Shown here in pieces: positions 1 through 7,052 of a DNA stretch of 64,000 bases. The stretch covers positions 1 to 64,000 of the forward strand of contig CAYRNR010000027.1 of NCBI GenBank assembly GCA_964425605.1. The letters are read 5' to 3'. Each line of letters starts with the position of its first letter. Positions within the stretch are counted from its first letter, which is position 1. The DNA is from CAYRNR01 sp964425605. Its GTDB lineage: Bacteria; Myxococcota_A; UBA796; UBA9615; CAYRNR01. The position numbers were made by a program, and so were the translations under genes. Under the pieces are notes generated by a model. It had not been told where the DNA came from. It saw only the letters and a list, made by a program, of their open reading frames with translations, and did no database searches.

Positions 1-1
1 C

Positions 2-44
2 GGGGGCATGATCAGTGAAAACCCTGGGGGCATGATCCTGAAAA
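2..44. repeat. Two imperfect 23-24 bp direct repeats at the window edge
   Basis: GGGGGCATGATC occurs at 2-13 and 26-37, each followed by TGAAAA (16-21 and 39-44). They sit where the missing half of the phosphoesterase should be. They could be the terminal repeats of an insertion sequence that cut the gene, or an ordinary short duplication. Nothing else of the element is in view. Confidence 0.5.
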
Positions 45-2719
45 GTCACACCCCACTACCTTGTGGTGGGAGGCTCGTCGAGAGCCCGGACCTGCGCCTG
101 TCCCTGGCTCTACTCAACTCATGCGAGATCGAGTCCCACCTCGACGAAGATCACAGGGGCCATCTCTGCGAGGATCAGCTCAAGGCAGTACTCGACGCAT
201 GGTCCGGAGCGCCCAAGGACGGTTGGACTAGGATCGCCGCGCTTCACCACAATCCGCGGGCCACCGTTCCTGCGGACGCCGAGGATCTCATCACCAAGCT
301 TGCCGAGAAGGGTGAGGATGGCCTAGACGAACAGACCATACGCCGCTACGTGGCCGATCTAGTGGGGCTGGAAGGTCGCGAGGAACTCAGGCGCGTCGCC
401 ATCAAAGGAGGTGTCTCCATCCTGCTGCACGGCCACTTTCACGCCTCCACGTTCGAAACGTGGAAGTGGGCCACTGGGGGCGAAACCCTGCTGCTAGCTT
501 CCGGGAGCTTTGGTCTTTCCCCAGATGCCGTCCCAAAGGACCAGCGAAACGTCGTAAGACTCGTCGGTGTGAACAGGGATGGCCACCGGATACGCTCACA
601 GATCCTCACCTGGGATCCAAGGGCTGCCTCGGGCGGCGTGGACTCGGGCGCCTTCGTGAAAGGTCAGGGGGAAGAGGACTACATCGACTCGGAGAAGCCG
701 TCCGACGCCACGCGAGCCGATGCCCCACGTATTCCGCATTGGCCTCACCCCGATCCACGATTCACTTGGCCCCTATCTCCCGGGCGTCCCCCTACCTCCA
801 ACCTCCCCCGGGAGCGTGCCTTCTTCGGTCGCCACGAGGAACTTGAACGCATCGCCAAGGCACTCGACCACGAGATCCGCACCTGGGGGGTACTCATCGA
901 CGGCGAAGGAGGCATCGGCAAGACTGTTCTGGCACTACGCGCTGCCCACGCCGCTTCCGACGCAGACTACCCGCTGAAGCTATTTTTGTCGGCCAAGGCA
1001 CGGGAGATGACATCCAGCGGTGAAAAGCCGCTGGAGGACTACGAGCTCACCAGTTTCCAAGCGGTTCTCAAGGAGCTCGGGCGTCTGCTCGGCGACGATC
1101 TGGGCCGCGACAATCCCGACGCACGCGCGAGGATCGTCCTCACCTTACTCTCCAAATACCCCTCCCTGTTGCTCATAGACAACCTTGAGACGCTCGCTGA
1201 AAGCGATAGAATTCGTCTGTACCAGTTTTTGGCGCAGCTACCGAACGGAAGCAAGGCCATTGTCACGAGTCGCAGGAGGACCGACTCATACGCCCAACTA
1301 ATTCGCCTTGGACGAATGTCGCGGACGAATGCACTGAAGCTGCTCGACGATCTGACCAAACACAACCCCAAGCTGGCATCGTCTACATTGGACGAACGGG
1401 AGCGACTCTACGAGATAAGTGGTGGCAATCCGCTGGTTCTGAGTTGGATTGCAGGCCAGGTTGGACGACCAGGAAGCGGATGCCGCACCATGACACATGC
1501 CTGCGATTTCCTGCTGAAGTCACCGCCCGGCAACGACCCGCTGGAGTATGCTTTTGGCGATCTTCTGGATACTTTCACTGGAAGCGAAACGGCGGTCCTC
1601 GCAGGATTGACCCACTTCAAGAGTCCCGCCAAAGTGGATTGGATTGCGAAAGTTGCCGATCTGGATGTGACCAGTGCTGGGACGGCGTTGGTCGACCTCG
1701 CTGATCGATCCGTCATCACTAGCGATCCTGCCGAGGAATTCTTCCATCTGTCTTCACTCACCGCAGCGTTCATACGGCGGAAGCACTCCGGATTGGTAGT
1801 AGACACGCGAGACCGCTTGGTACGCCAAGCCATGGCGATCGTTTTTGAAAACGGGTACCAAAATTACGAGTCCTTCTCGAACATTGAAGAGAATTGGTCC
1901 CTGATTGACGTCGCGCTACCCCGAATCGTCGAAGGAGAGAACACGACAATCCAAGAGGTCCGCGTTGCTTTGTCCACGCCTCTTGATTTCATGGGGAAAT
2001 GGGACGACTGGCTATCGCTCTCCAAGTGGGCGGGAGAATCGGCCAACATCAACGGGGACTGGGATAGTGCAGGTTGGTGCGCTTATCAGGCTGGATGGGT
2101 CAGCTTCCTTCGTGGGAACGCGGATGATGTCTTGACCTGGGCAGATCGCGCTTCCGAGGCCTGGGCCAAATCGCCCTCCTCAGGAGGGCTCGAGACAACA
2201 CACGCGGAGCAACTCCGGGCATTTGGCAGAGAACTCGCCGGCGATCTTCAAGCAGCGCGACAGACATACGAGAATGTGCTCAGGTGGCACAAAGAACGGG
2301 AACCGGAGAGCCGTAGCATGGTGCTGGCGCTCTTGGACCACGGTCAGTTCCTGGAATCACAGAACGAACTCGATGAAGCGGAGAAGGTACTCCGAGAGGC
2401 GCTGGCGCTCTCGAGCAGGAAGCACACTCCTTTTGAAGTAGCCATATGCCGCATCAGTCTAGCAACAGTTGCGTTGAAACGGGAAGACTGGACCGAAGCT
2501 GAGGATCACGCACAGAAAGTCATTGGCCTGACTGAGTCGTACCCGAGCTTGGAAATGCTTGGTTGCGCCTCCTGGCGATTGGCCAAGGCATACGCGGGAC
2601 AGGGCCGCGCAGCGGATGGAAGACCTTTCGCTCAACAGGCGATCGAGATCTTCTCCAGACTACGGAAACACGACGAACTGCGGGAAGCCAGAGCAGCTTT
2701 GGAGGCCTGTGATGGGTAG
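8..2719 (+). CDS. Metallophosphoesterase-STAND NTPase-TPR protein, 5'-incomplete
   Basis: Seen: residues about 27-205 look like the C-terminal half of a calcineurin-like phosphoesterase, with an LNS strand, ALHHNP (H80/H81) and a late metal motif HGHFH (141-145). Next comes a P-loop NTPase: FFGR at 272-275, Walker A GEGGIGKT (299-306), Walker B LLLIDNLE (387-394) and an arginine-rich sensor region IVTSRRR (418-424). The last 250 residues are TPR-like helices. The first phosphoesterase motifs (DxH, GDxxD, GNHD) are missing, so the protein either continues left of the window or is truncated; the reading frame is open to base 2. Known: such effector-STAND-TPR proteins are predicted conflict or antiphage sensors. 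Inferred: defence role. Base composition is visibly less GC-rich than the neighbouring genes, which suggests transfer. The given start is only the first in-frame ATG. Confidence 0.75.
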   Translation: MISENPGGMILKSHTPLPCGGRLVESPDLRLSLALLNSCEIESHLDEDHRGHLCEDQLKAVLDAWSGAPKDGWTRIAALHHNPRATVPADAEDLITKLAEKGEDGLDEQTIRRYVADLVGLEGREELRRVAIKGGVSILLHGHFHASTFETWKWATGGETLLLASGSFGLSPDAVPKDQRNVVRLVGVNRDGHRIRSQILTWDPRAASGGVDSGAFVKGQGEEDYIDSEKPSDATRADAPRIPHWPHPDPRFTWPLSPGRPPTSNLPRERAFFGRHEELERIAKALDHEIRTWGVLIDGEGGIGKTVLALRAAHAASDADYPLKLFLSAKAREMTSSGEKPLEDYELTSFQAVLKELGRLLGDDLGRDNPDARARIVLTLLSKYPSLLLIDNLETLAESDRIRLYQFLAQLPNGSKAIVTSRRRTDSYAQLIRLGRMSRTNALKLLDDLTKHNPKLASSTLDERERLYEISGGNPLVLSWIAGQVGRPGSGCRTMTHACDFLLKSPPGNDPLEYAFGDLLDTFTGSETAVLAGLTHFKSPAKVDWIAKVADLDVTSAGTALVDLADRSVITSDPAEEFFHLSSLTAAFIRRKHSGLVVDTRDRLVRQAMAIVFENGYQNYESFSNIEENWSLIDVALPRIVEGENTTIQEVRVALSTPLDFMGKWDDWLSLSKWAGESANINGDWDSAGWCAYQAGWVSFLRGNADDVLTWADRASEAWAKSPSSGGLETTHAEQLRAFGRELAGDLQAARQTYENVLRWHKEREPESRSMVLALLDHGQFLESQNELDEAEKVLREALALSSRKHTPFEVAICRISLATVALKREDWTEAEDHAQKVIGLTESYPSLEMLGCASWRLAKAYAGQGRAADGRPFAQQAIEIFSRLRKHDELREARAALEACDG

Positions 2720-2901
2720 TCGCGGGCTACGGGCAGCCGCTCGCTTCGCATGGCTCGGTTAGATCGAGGGCAGTTGGAAGAGCAAGAGCCGCTGCGGAAT
2801 CGTTCCGGAAGTCATGGTCGCAACGGTGAGGCGTATCCGGGATCCGAGACCGAGTCGAAGCCCCTCCCGGCACTCCACCCCACACGCAGTGAGAACCTAT
2901 T

Positions 2902-2934
2902 CTTGGCGGCTTGGCGCTTTGGCGGCTTGGCGTG
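2902..2934. repeat. Short tandem GC-rich repeat in the gap 2720-3055
   Basis: The motif TTGGCGGCTTGGCG occurs twice in a row (2903-2916 and 2919-2932). The rest of the 336-bp gap between the STAND gene and the convergent lipoprotein gene shows no gene, tRNA or clear promoter. A weak GC hairpin lies just downstream of the stop of the minus-strand gene (about 3014-3036) without a T-run. Confidence 0.4.
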
Positions 2935-3055
2935 ATTTCCCCACCGACGAGCCTTCAATCGCCCATGAGACGACGGCGTCCCGCCGAACAAGAGCCTTGT
3001 CGATAAGAATATGAAGGCCGGGGCGAACCACTCCGCCCTGGCCACGAGGTTCAGC

Positions 3056-3985
3056 CTACGCGCTGTAGCCAAACACCCAGATCGGGACCGTCACGTACTC
3101 ACCCTCGATGCCCGCGGCGGGCTCGAAGGCGTTGGACGAGGCGGCGAAGATGGTGCCCATGGCGGACCAGGAGTCGGCGTAGCCGAGGCCGCCGATGTCG
3201 CCGTTGGGGGCGGGGTAGTACTCGATGCCGTAGGAGCCGGCGCCACCGGAGCTGTCCGAGGGCTTGACCCACAGGCCTTCCATCGGGCCGAGGCCCCAGG
3301 TGCCGCCCGCGGCGGGACCGAACTCGACGCACCAGTTGTTCATGGTGCCGTCGGTCATGCCGGCGCCATACAGGTCGTCGATGTACTGGGTGCCCTGGAG
3401 GTTGGGCACGGTGGCGATGAGGTCGCAGGTGATGATGGCCAGGGGGCTGATGAACCACTCGACGGCGGCGACGGGGTCGGCGCCACCGGCGTAGTCGTCG
3501 TACTCGGCCGGGCAGTTGCTGTCGATCTCGGTGCCAGCGGTGAAGGTGATGGCCAGGTCGATGAACTGGTAGTAGTCGTCGCCCTGTCCGGGAGCGATGG
3601 CCGGGTACTCGGCGTCGTACTCGTAGGTGTAGGCGCAGAGCTGGTTCTGGTTCTGGGTGTCGTCGAGCATGGTCCAGATGAGGTCGATGGTCGCGGTACC
3701 GGGGCCCTCGCCGCCGGTGGCCTCGAGCTGCACGTCGAGCATCATGCCGCCGGGAGCGGCGGGCCAGGTGTCGTCGTCGTCGTCGTCGTCATCGTCGTCG
3801 TCGTCGTCGTCCCCTGCGGTGGTGTCGTCGTCGTCGTCATCGTCGTCGTCGTCATCGTCACCGCCGCCGGTGGTGTCGTCGTCGTCATCGGCCGGGTTCT
3901 CCTGGGGACACCCGCCGAGGAACAAGGTGAGAGAGAGGCCGAGGAAGGCCATGGCGAGCAGGACGAGCAGTCGTTTCAGGTTCAT
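3056..3985 (-). CDS. Poly-Asp-tethered lipoprotein, GPME-domain family, copy 1
   Basis: Predicted lipoprotein of 309 residues. It starts with MNLKRLLVLLAMAFLG and a lipobox ending LGGC, followed by two long runs of aspartate (12 and 14 in a row) that form an acidic tether of about 45 residues. The start at 3985 is chosen because AAGGAG lies ten bases upstream; the longer upstream frame has no signal peptide. The globular part shares many blocks with the genes at 4964 and 26473: WFISPLAIITCD, GLGPMEGLW, DSWSAMGT and a final EGEYVTVPIWVFGY. Paired Cys suggest disulfides, consistent with an envelope or surface location. I do not recognise a named domain and no function can be assigned. Confidence 0.85.
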   Translation of the reverse strand: MNLKRLLVLLAMAFLGLSLTLFLGGCPQENPADDDDDTTGGGDDDDDDDDDDDDTTAGDDDDDDDDDDDDDDTWPAAPGGMMLDVQLEATGGEGPGTATIDLIWTMLDDTQNQNQLCAYTYEYDAEYPAIAPGQGDDYYQFIDLAITFTAGTEIDSNCPAEYDDYAGGADPVAAVEWFISPLAIITCDLIATVPNLQGTQYIDDLYGAGMTDGTMNNWCVEFGPAAGGTWGLGPMEGLWVKPSDSSGGAGSYGIEYYPAPNGDIGGLGYADSWSAMGTIFAASSNAFEPAAGIEGEYVTVPIWVFGYSA

Positions 3986-4157
3986 TTTTATGTTCTCCTT
4001 CACCTGGGTTGTCGCGAACCGTCGCCGGTCCGGTGTGTATACAAAGAAAAGCAAGAAACCCGGTAGCGGCGAAAGGGCGGTCATGTGCCCGTGCGCGGGG
4101 GTGCCCGTGCGCAGATTTGCACGATTTGTCCTGCGGGCGTGCGCGCGACCGCCCCGG

Positions 4158-4186
4158 TTGACCACCCGGCGCCGGAGCACGACAAT
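4158..4186 (+). promoter_or_regulatory. Candidate promoter of the GNAT gene
   Basis: TTGACC (4158-4163), a 17-bp spacer and GACAAT (4181-4186). The expected start of transcription, about seven bases on, falls within one or two bases of the ATG at 4195, so the message would be nearly leaderless. This fits the absence of a recognisable ribosome binding site. Confidence 0.45.
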
Positions 4187-4193
4187 CGTGCTC
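4175..4193. promoter_or_regulatory. Perfect inverted repeat overlapping the -10, probable operator
   Basis: GAGCACGA-CAA-TCGTGCTC has perfect 8-bp arms and ends one base before the start codon at 4195. It overlaps the proposed -10 box. A repressor bound here would block transcription; as RNA it would be mostly upstream of the start site. Confidence 0.5.
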
Positions 4194-4194
4194 G

Positions 4195-4665
4195 ATGCCT
4201 GCTGCACCCAACCGCACCGGCCTTCGCCCCCTGCTCGCGGACGACGTCCCCGCGGTCATGGACCTGTACCGCAGGGCCATCCGACCCGTCTGGATCGAGA
4301 GCGGGCGGGACCATGACCTCGGCCGCGTCGAGGCCAACCTCCGCGACCGTGTCGGGAGCGAGGACTACTGGATGGTCGTCGCGCCAGGGGAGTCCGACGG
4401 TGTCCTGCTGGGCTACCTCGCCTGGGAGCGTCACGAGGACCACACGGGGCCACACGTCGTGGCGCACCTGCGGATGATCCTGGTGGATCCCGACGCCCAG
4501 GGCGCTGGCCTGGGCCGGCTCCTGATGGACCACTTCGAGGACGAGGCGCGCGCGCGCGGCTGCACCAAGGTCCTGTTCGACGTGGTGACGGGATCGCCGG
4601 CCCGGGCGTTCTACGACAGCCTCGGGTACCGGCACTGGAGCGACTACATGGAGAAATTCCTGTAG
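4195..4665 (+). CDS. GNAT-family N-acetyltransferase
   Basis: The 156-residue protein is a single GNAT domain. The acetyl-CoA binding motif A is visible as MILVDPDAQGAGLGRLLM (residues about 98-115), followed by the usual ARAFYDSLGY segment near the C-terminus that closes the fold. Size is typical of stand-alone GNATs. The acceptor substrate cannot be read from sequence; candidates in this class include amino acids, peptides, polyamines and protein N-termini. It stands alone between a minus-strand lipoprotein gene and the lipoprotein operon starting at 4725. A perfect palindrome abuts its start codon, so it may be under its own repressor. Confidence 0.85.
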   Translation: MPAAPNRTGLRPLLADDVPAVMDLYRRAIRPVWIESGRDHDLGRVEANLRDRVGSEDYWMVVAPGESDGVLLGYLAWERHEDHTGPHVVAHLRMILVDPDAQGAGLGRLLMDHFEDEARARGCTKVLFDVVTGSPARAFYDSLGYRHWSDYMEKFL

Positions 4666-4724
4666 GCACCGTCCGGTCTTTTCGCGCCCGCGCGCGTGGT
4701 ATCCTCCTTGCAGGACCCGACTCC

Positions 4725-4967
4725 ATGCGCTTCTGGCTCCCCTGCTGCATCACCCTGACGTTGTCCCTGCTCGCGTGCGGTGACATCGAGGGCGACGAGC
4801 TCGTGTGCGCCGCCGGCGACACGCAGGCCTGCCACTGCACCGACGGCACCGAGGGACTCCAGGCCTGCCTGGCGGACGGGATGGGCTGGGACTGCTGTCA
4901 GTGCGAGGACTCGTGCGGCGCGGGCGACGACGACGACTCGTCCGATCCGCTGGGGGTGAACCCATGA
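4725..4967 (+). CDS. Small Cys-rich lipoprotein, first of the cassette
   Basis: This 80-residue protein has a signal peptide ending in the lipobox LLAC. It contains one copy of a compact Cys-rich module, C-x6-C-x-C-x-DG-x2-G-x3-C-x5-GW-x-CC-x-C, then a short acidic tail DDDD. The same module appears in the next three genes (4964, 5914, 6294). Its stop overlaps the next start as ATGA. The module probably folds by disulfides and so acts outside the cytoplasm. It could be a shortened paralogue that lost the downstream domain. Function unknown. Confidence 0.75.
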   Translation: MRFWLPCCITLTLSLLACGDIEGDELVCAAGDTQACHCTDGTEGLQACLADGMGWDCCQCEDSCGAGDDDDSSDPLGVNP

Positions 4968-5917
4968 AGGCGCTGTGCTGGATCGTGGCCGCCATCGGTC
5001 TGCTGGCGCTGGGCTGCGAGGAGGAGGTCGAGCCCCTGTGTGTGCCGGGCGCGACGCGGCCGTGCGAATGCGGCGACGGCCGAACCGGCGCCCAGTGGTG
5101 CAACGCGGACGGAGATGGCTGGGCGTGCTGCCACTGCGACGGATCGGACGGCGACGACGACACGGCCGACAGCGGCGACGACGACACCACACCTCCGGAC
5201 GACGAGGACGACGACGCGACCGACGACGACGACAGCTTCCCCGACTGGCCGAGCTCGCTGCAGCTCGGCATGACGCTGTGGGCCGAAGGGGGGACCGGCG
5301 GAGGCTGGGCGGACGTGACCTTCGACCTGGTGCTGGGCGATCCGCACGGACAGCCGTTGTGTACGGCTCAGTTCGAGTTCGACGCGACGTACTCCCACGG
5401 TCAGGACCAGGGCCCGAACCAGTGGACGTACTCCGACGAGATCGTGGTCTGGACGAGCGGTGGTGAGGTGGCCAACGACTGCCCCGGCGAGTGGGAGCTG
5501 CATCAGGGCGATCCGGTAGAGGACTACCGCTGGGGGTACCACCCCATGGCCTTCGTCAGCTGTGACCAGGTGGCGGCCACGCCCGCCCTGTCGAACACCT
5601 TCGTGGCCGAGGACGCCGCGATCCTCATGGACGCGGGGGACGGCACGTTCGGGGACCTGTGCTCCATCGCGGGACCGCAGGCGGAGGGATTGTTCGGGAC
5701 AGGGCCGATGGAGGCCGTGTGGCTCATCCCCGGGACAGAGGGGCAGATGGACGGCCTGGGCAGCTTCGGGTACTTCGCGCCGCCGGAGACCACGCGCGTG
5801 GAGGTCTACCTGCTGATGGGCTTCCTGATGGCCGCCCCCTCCAACACCGACGAGCCGGTGGAGGGACTGGAGGGGGACTACGTGGGGATACCGCTGTGGT
5901 TGTGGGTGATCGAGTGA
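4964..5917 (+). CDS. Cys-rich, poly-Asp lipoprotein, GPME-domain family, copy 2
   Basis: 317 residues. Signal peptide with lipobox LALGC, one Cys-rich module (CVPGATRPCECGDGRTG... to CCHC), an Asp-rich tether, then a domain related to the C-terminal parts of the genes at 3056 and 26473. Shared blocks include HPMAFVSCD, GTGPMEAVW and EGDYVGIPLWLWV. It therefore joins two of the local families in one protein. ATGA overlap with the upstream gene and GTGA overlap with the downstream gene indicate one transcript with coupled translation. Function unknown; surface-exposed lipoprotein inferred. Confidence 0.82.
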   Translation: MKALCWIVAAIGLLALGCEEEVEPLCVPGATRPCECGDGRTGAQWCNADGDGWACCHCDGSDGDDDTADSGDDDTTPPDDEDDDATDDDDSFPDWPSSLQLGMTLWAEGGTGGGWADVTFDLVLGDPHGQPLCTAQFEFDATYSHGQDQGPNQWTYSDEIVVWTSGGEVANDCPGEWELHQGDPVEDYRWGYHPMAFVSCDQVAATPALSNTFVAEDAAILMDAGDGTFGDLCSIAGPQAEGLFGTGPMEAVWLIPGTEGQMDGLGSFGYFAPPETTRVEVYLLMGFLMAAPSNTDEPVEGLEGDYVGIPLWLWVIE

Positions 5918-6297
5918 CGGGAGTGCCGACCAGGGCTTCGTCGCTGCTGTTCGCGTGGCTCGCGCTGGGCGGCGTGCACTGTTACGGCACGGTGGTCGAG
6001 GAGCCCGTCTGCGTGCCCGGCGAGACCGTGCAGTGCGAGTGTCCGGACGGGCGCACGGGGGCCAAGGCGTGCAAGTCGGACGGCTCTGGCTGGGAATGCT
6101 GCGTGTGCACCGGGCCGTGCCCGGGCCAGGACGACGACGACGCGTGGCCGCTGGACGACGACGACATCGACATGGACGACGACTGGTACGACGACGACGA
6201 CGACACCCCGGGGGACGACGACACGGGCGACGACGACATGGACGACGACGACACGCCCTGGGACGACGACGAGGCCGACGAAGGGGGGCCGTGGTGA
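5914..6297 (+). CDS. Cys-rich protein ending in an Asp-rich tail
   Basis: 127 residues from a GTG that overlaps the upstream stop (GTGA); a second GTG three codons on is also possible. A hydrophobic N-terminal segment is followed by GGVHC, a poor lipobox because His precedes the Cys, so lipidation is doubtful. One Cys-rich module (CVPGETVQCECPDG to CCVC) follows and the remaining 55 residues are mostly Asp with a few Trp, Gly and Thr, without a globular domain. It may be a truncated paralogue of the gene at 4964. Stop overlaps the next start (GTGA). Confidence 0.7.
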   Translation: MTGVPTRASSLLFAWLALGGVHCYGTVVEEPVCVPGETVQCECPDGRTGAKACKSDGSGWECCVCTGPCPGQDDDDAWPLDDDDIDMDDDWYDDDDDTPGDDDTGDDDMDDDDTPWDDDEADEGGPW

Positions 6298-7052
6298 GCC
6301 GGACTCTGCCCATCGCCGTCGCCCTGCTCCTGCTCGGCGTGTTCCTGTGCACCTGCAACGACAGCGGTACCGAGGCCGTGCACTGCCTGGCGGGTCAGAC
6401 CCAGGAGTGCCACTGCCCGGACGGGGCGATGGGGGTGCAGGAGTGCCTGCCGGACAACAGCGGCTGGAACTGCTGCGTCTGCCCCAGCCCGTGCGACGAC
6501 GACGAGGTCGGTCCCCACGACGACGACGACACCTGGCCGCCGTACACCGAGTCCATGGACCTGGAGCAGTCCACCTTCGACGGCTACTGCACCATCGACG
6601 TGCCGCTCCACCACGGGAACCCGGATCTCGTACCCACCGGGCGGTACGACTTCTACCTGGTGCTGATGGGCTGGGCCGACACCTGCTGGGTGGAGTTCTG
6701 GGACCTGTCGTCGGACTACTGCGAGGGGTACGACAGCCACGGCGAGCCGTGCGAGTCCGACGGATACAGCCGGCCGGGCTGGCACATGGCCAACGAAGAA
6801 TACGGCTGGGATCCCGTCTATGGCTTCTGGGACTACTGGACCCTGGATCTCGAGTACGTGATGGACCTGGAACAGGCGGACCTGGACAACGAGTCCCTGT
6901 TCCCCTGCGAGTGGTTCGCGTGGCTGTTTCAGACGTTCTGGTGCTGCGAGGAGGCCTACTCCGGCGGCGTCGAGTGCAAGGAGTACTGGATCCTGTACGA
7001 GGACTACACAGCGTCGAGTTGTGTTAAAGGACTGCTTGGGAGTCATCGATGA
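6294..7052 (+). CDS. Cys-rich lipoprotein with Trp/Tyr-rich domain
   Basis: 252 residues, GTG start overlapping the upstream stop, with a G-rich ribosome binding site just before. Signal peptide MSRTLPIAVALLLLGVFLCTC gives two possible lipidation Cys. One Cys-rich module (CLAGQTQECHC to CCVC) and a short Asp linker lead to a C-terminal domain unusually rich in Trp, Tyr, Asp and Cys, unlike the GPME domain of copy 2. ATGA overlap with the next gene. Not recognised; probably a disulfide-stabilised surface domain. Confidence 0.75.
   Translation: MSRTLPIAVALLLLGVFLCTCNDSGTEAVHCLAGQTQECHCPDGAMGVQECLPDNSGWNCCVCPSPCDDDEVGPHDDDDTWPPYTESMDLEQSTFDGYCTIDVPLHHGNPDLVPTGRYDFYLVLMGWADTCWVEFWDLSSDYCEGYDSHGEPCESDGYSRPGWHMANEEYGWDPVYGFWDYWTLDLEYVMDLEQADLDNESLFPCEWFAWLFQTFWCCEEAYSGGVECKEYWILYEDYTASSCVKGLLGSHR

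Noticed and set aside
3011..4066. Long plus-strand open frame opposite the lipoprotein at 3056, rich in Val and Gly
   Set aside because: It is the antisense of (GAC)n and other biased codons; it has no ribosome site, and the opposite strand has a signal peptide and paralogues. The same applies to long antisense frames at 7055-9055, 8850-10994, 32661-34262 and 34148-36412.
5914..6297. Pseudogene of the neighbouring Cys-module lipoproteins
   Set aside because: It has no internal stop or frameshift, and its overlaps with both neighbours are kept in the same GTGA form, so it is treated as a real short gene.
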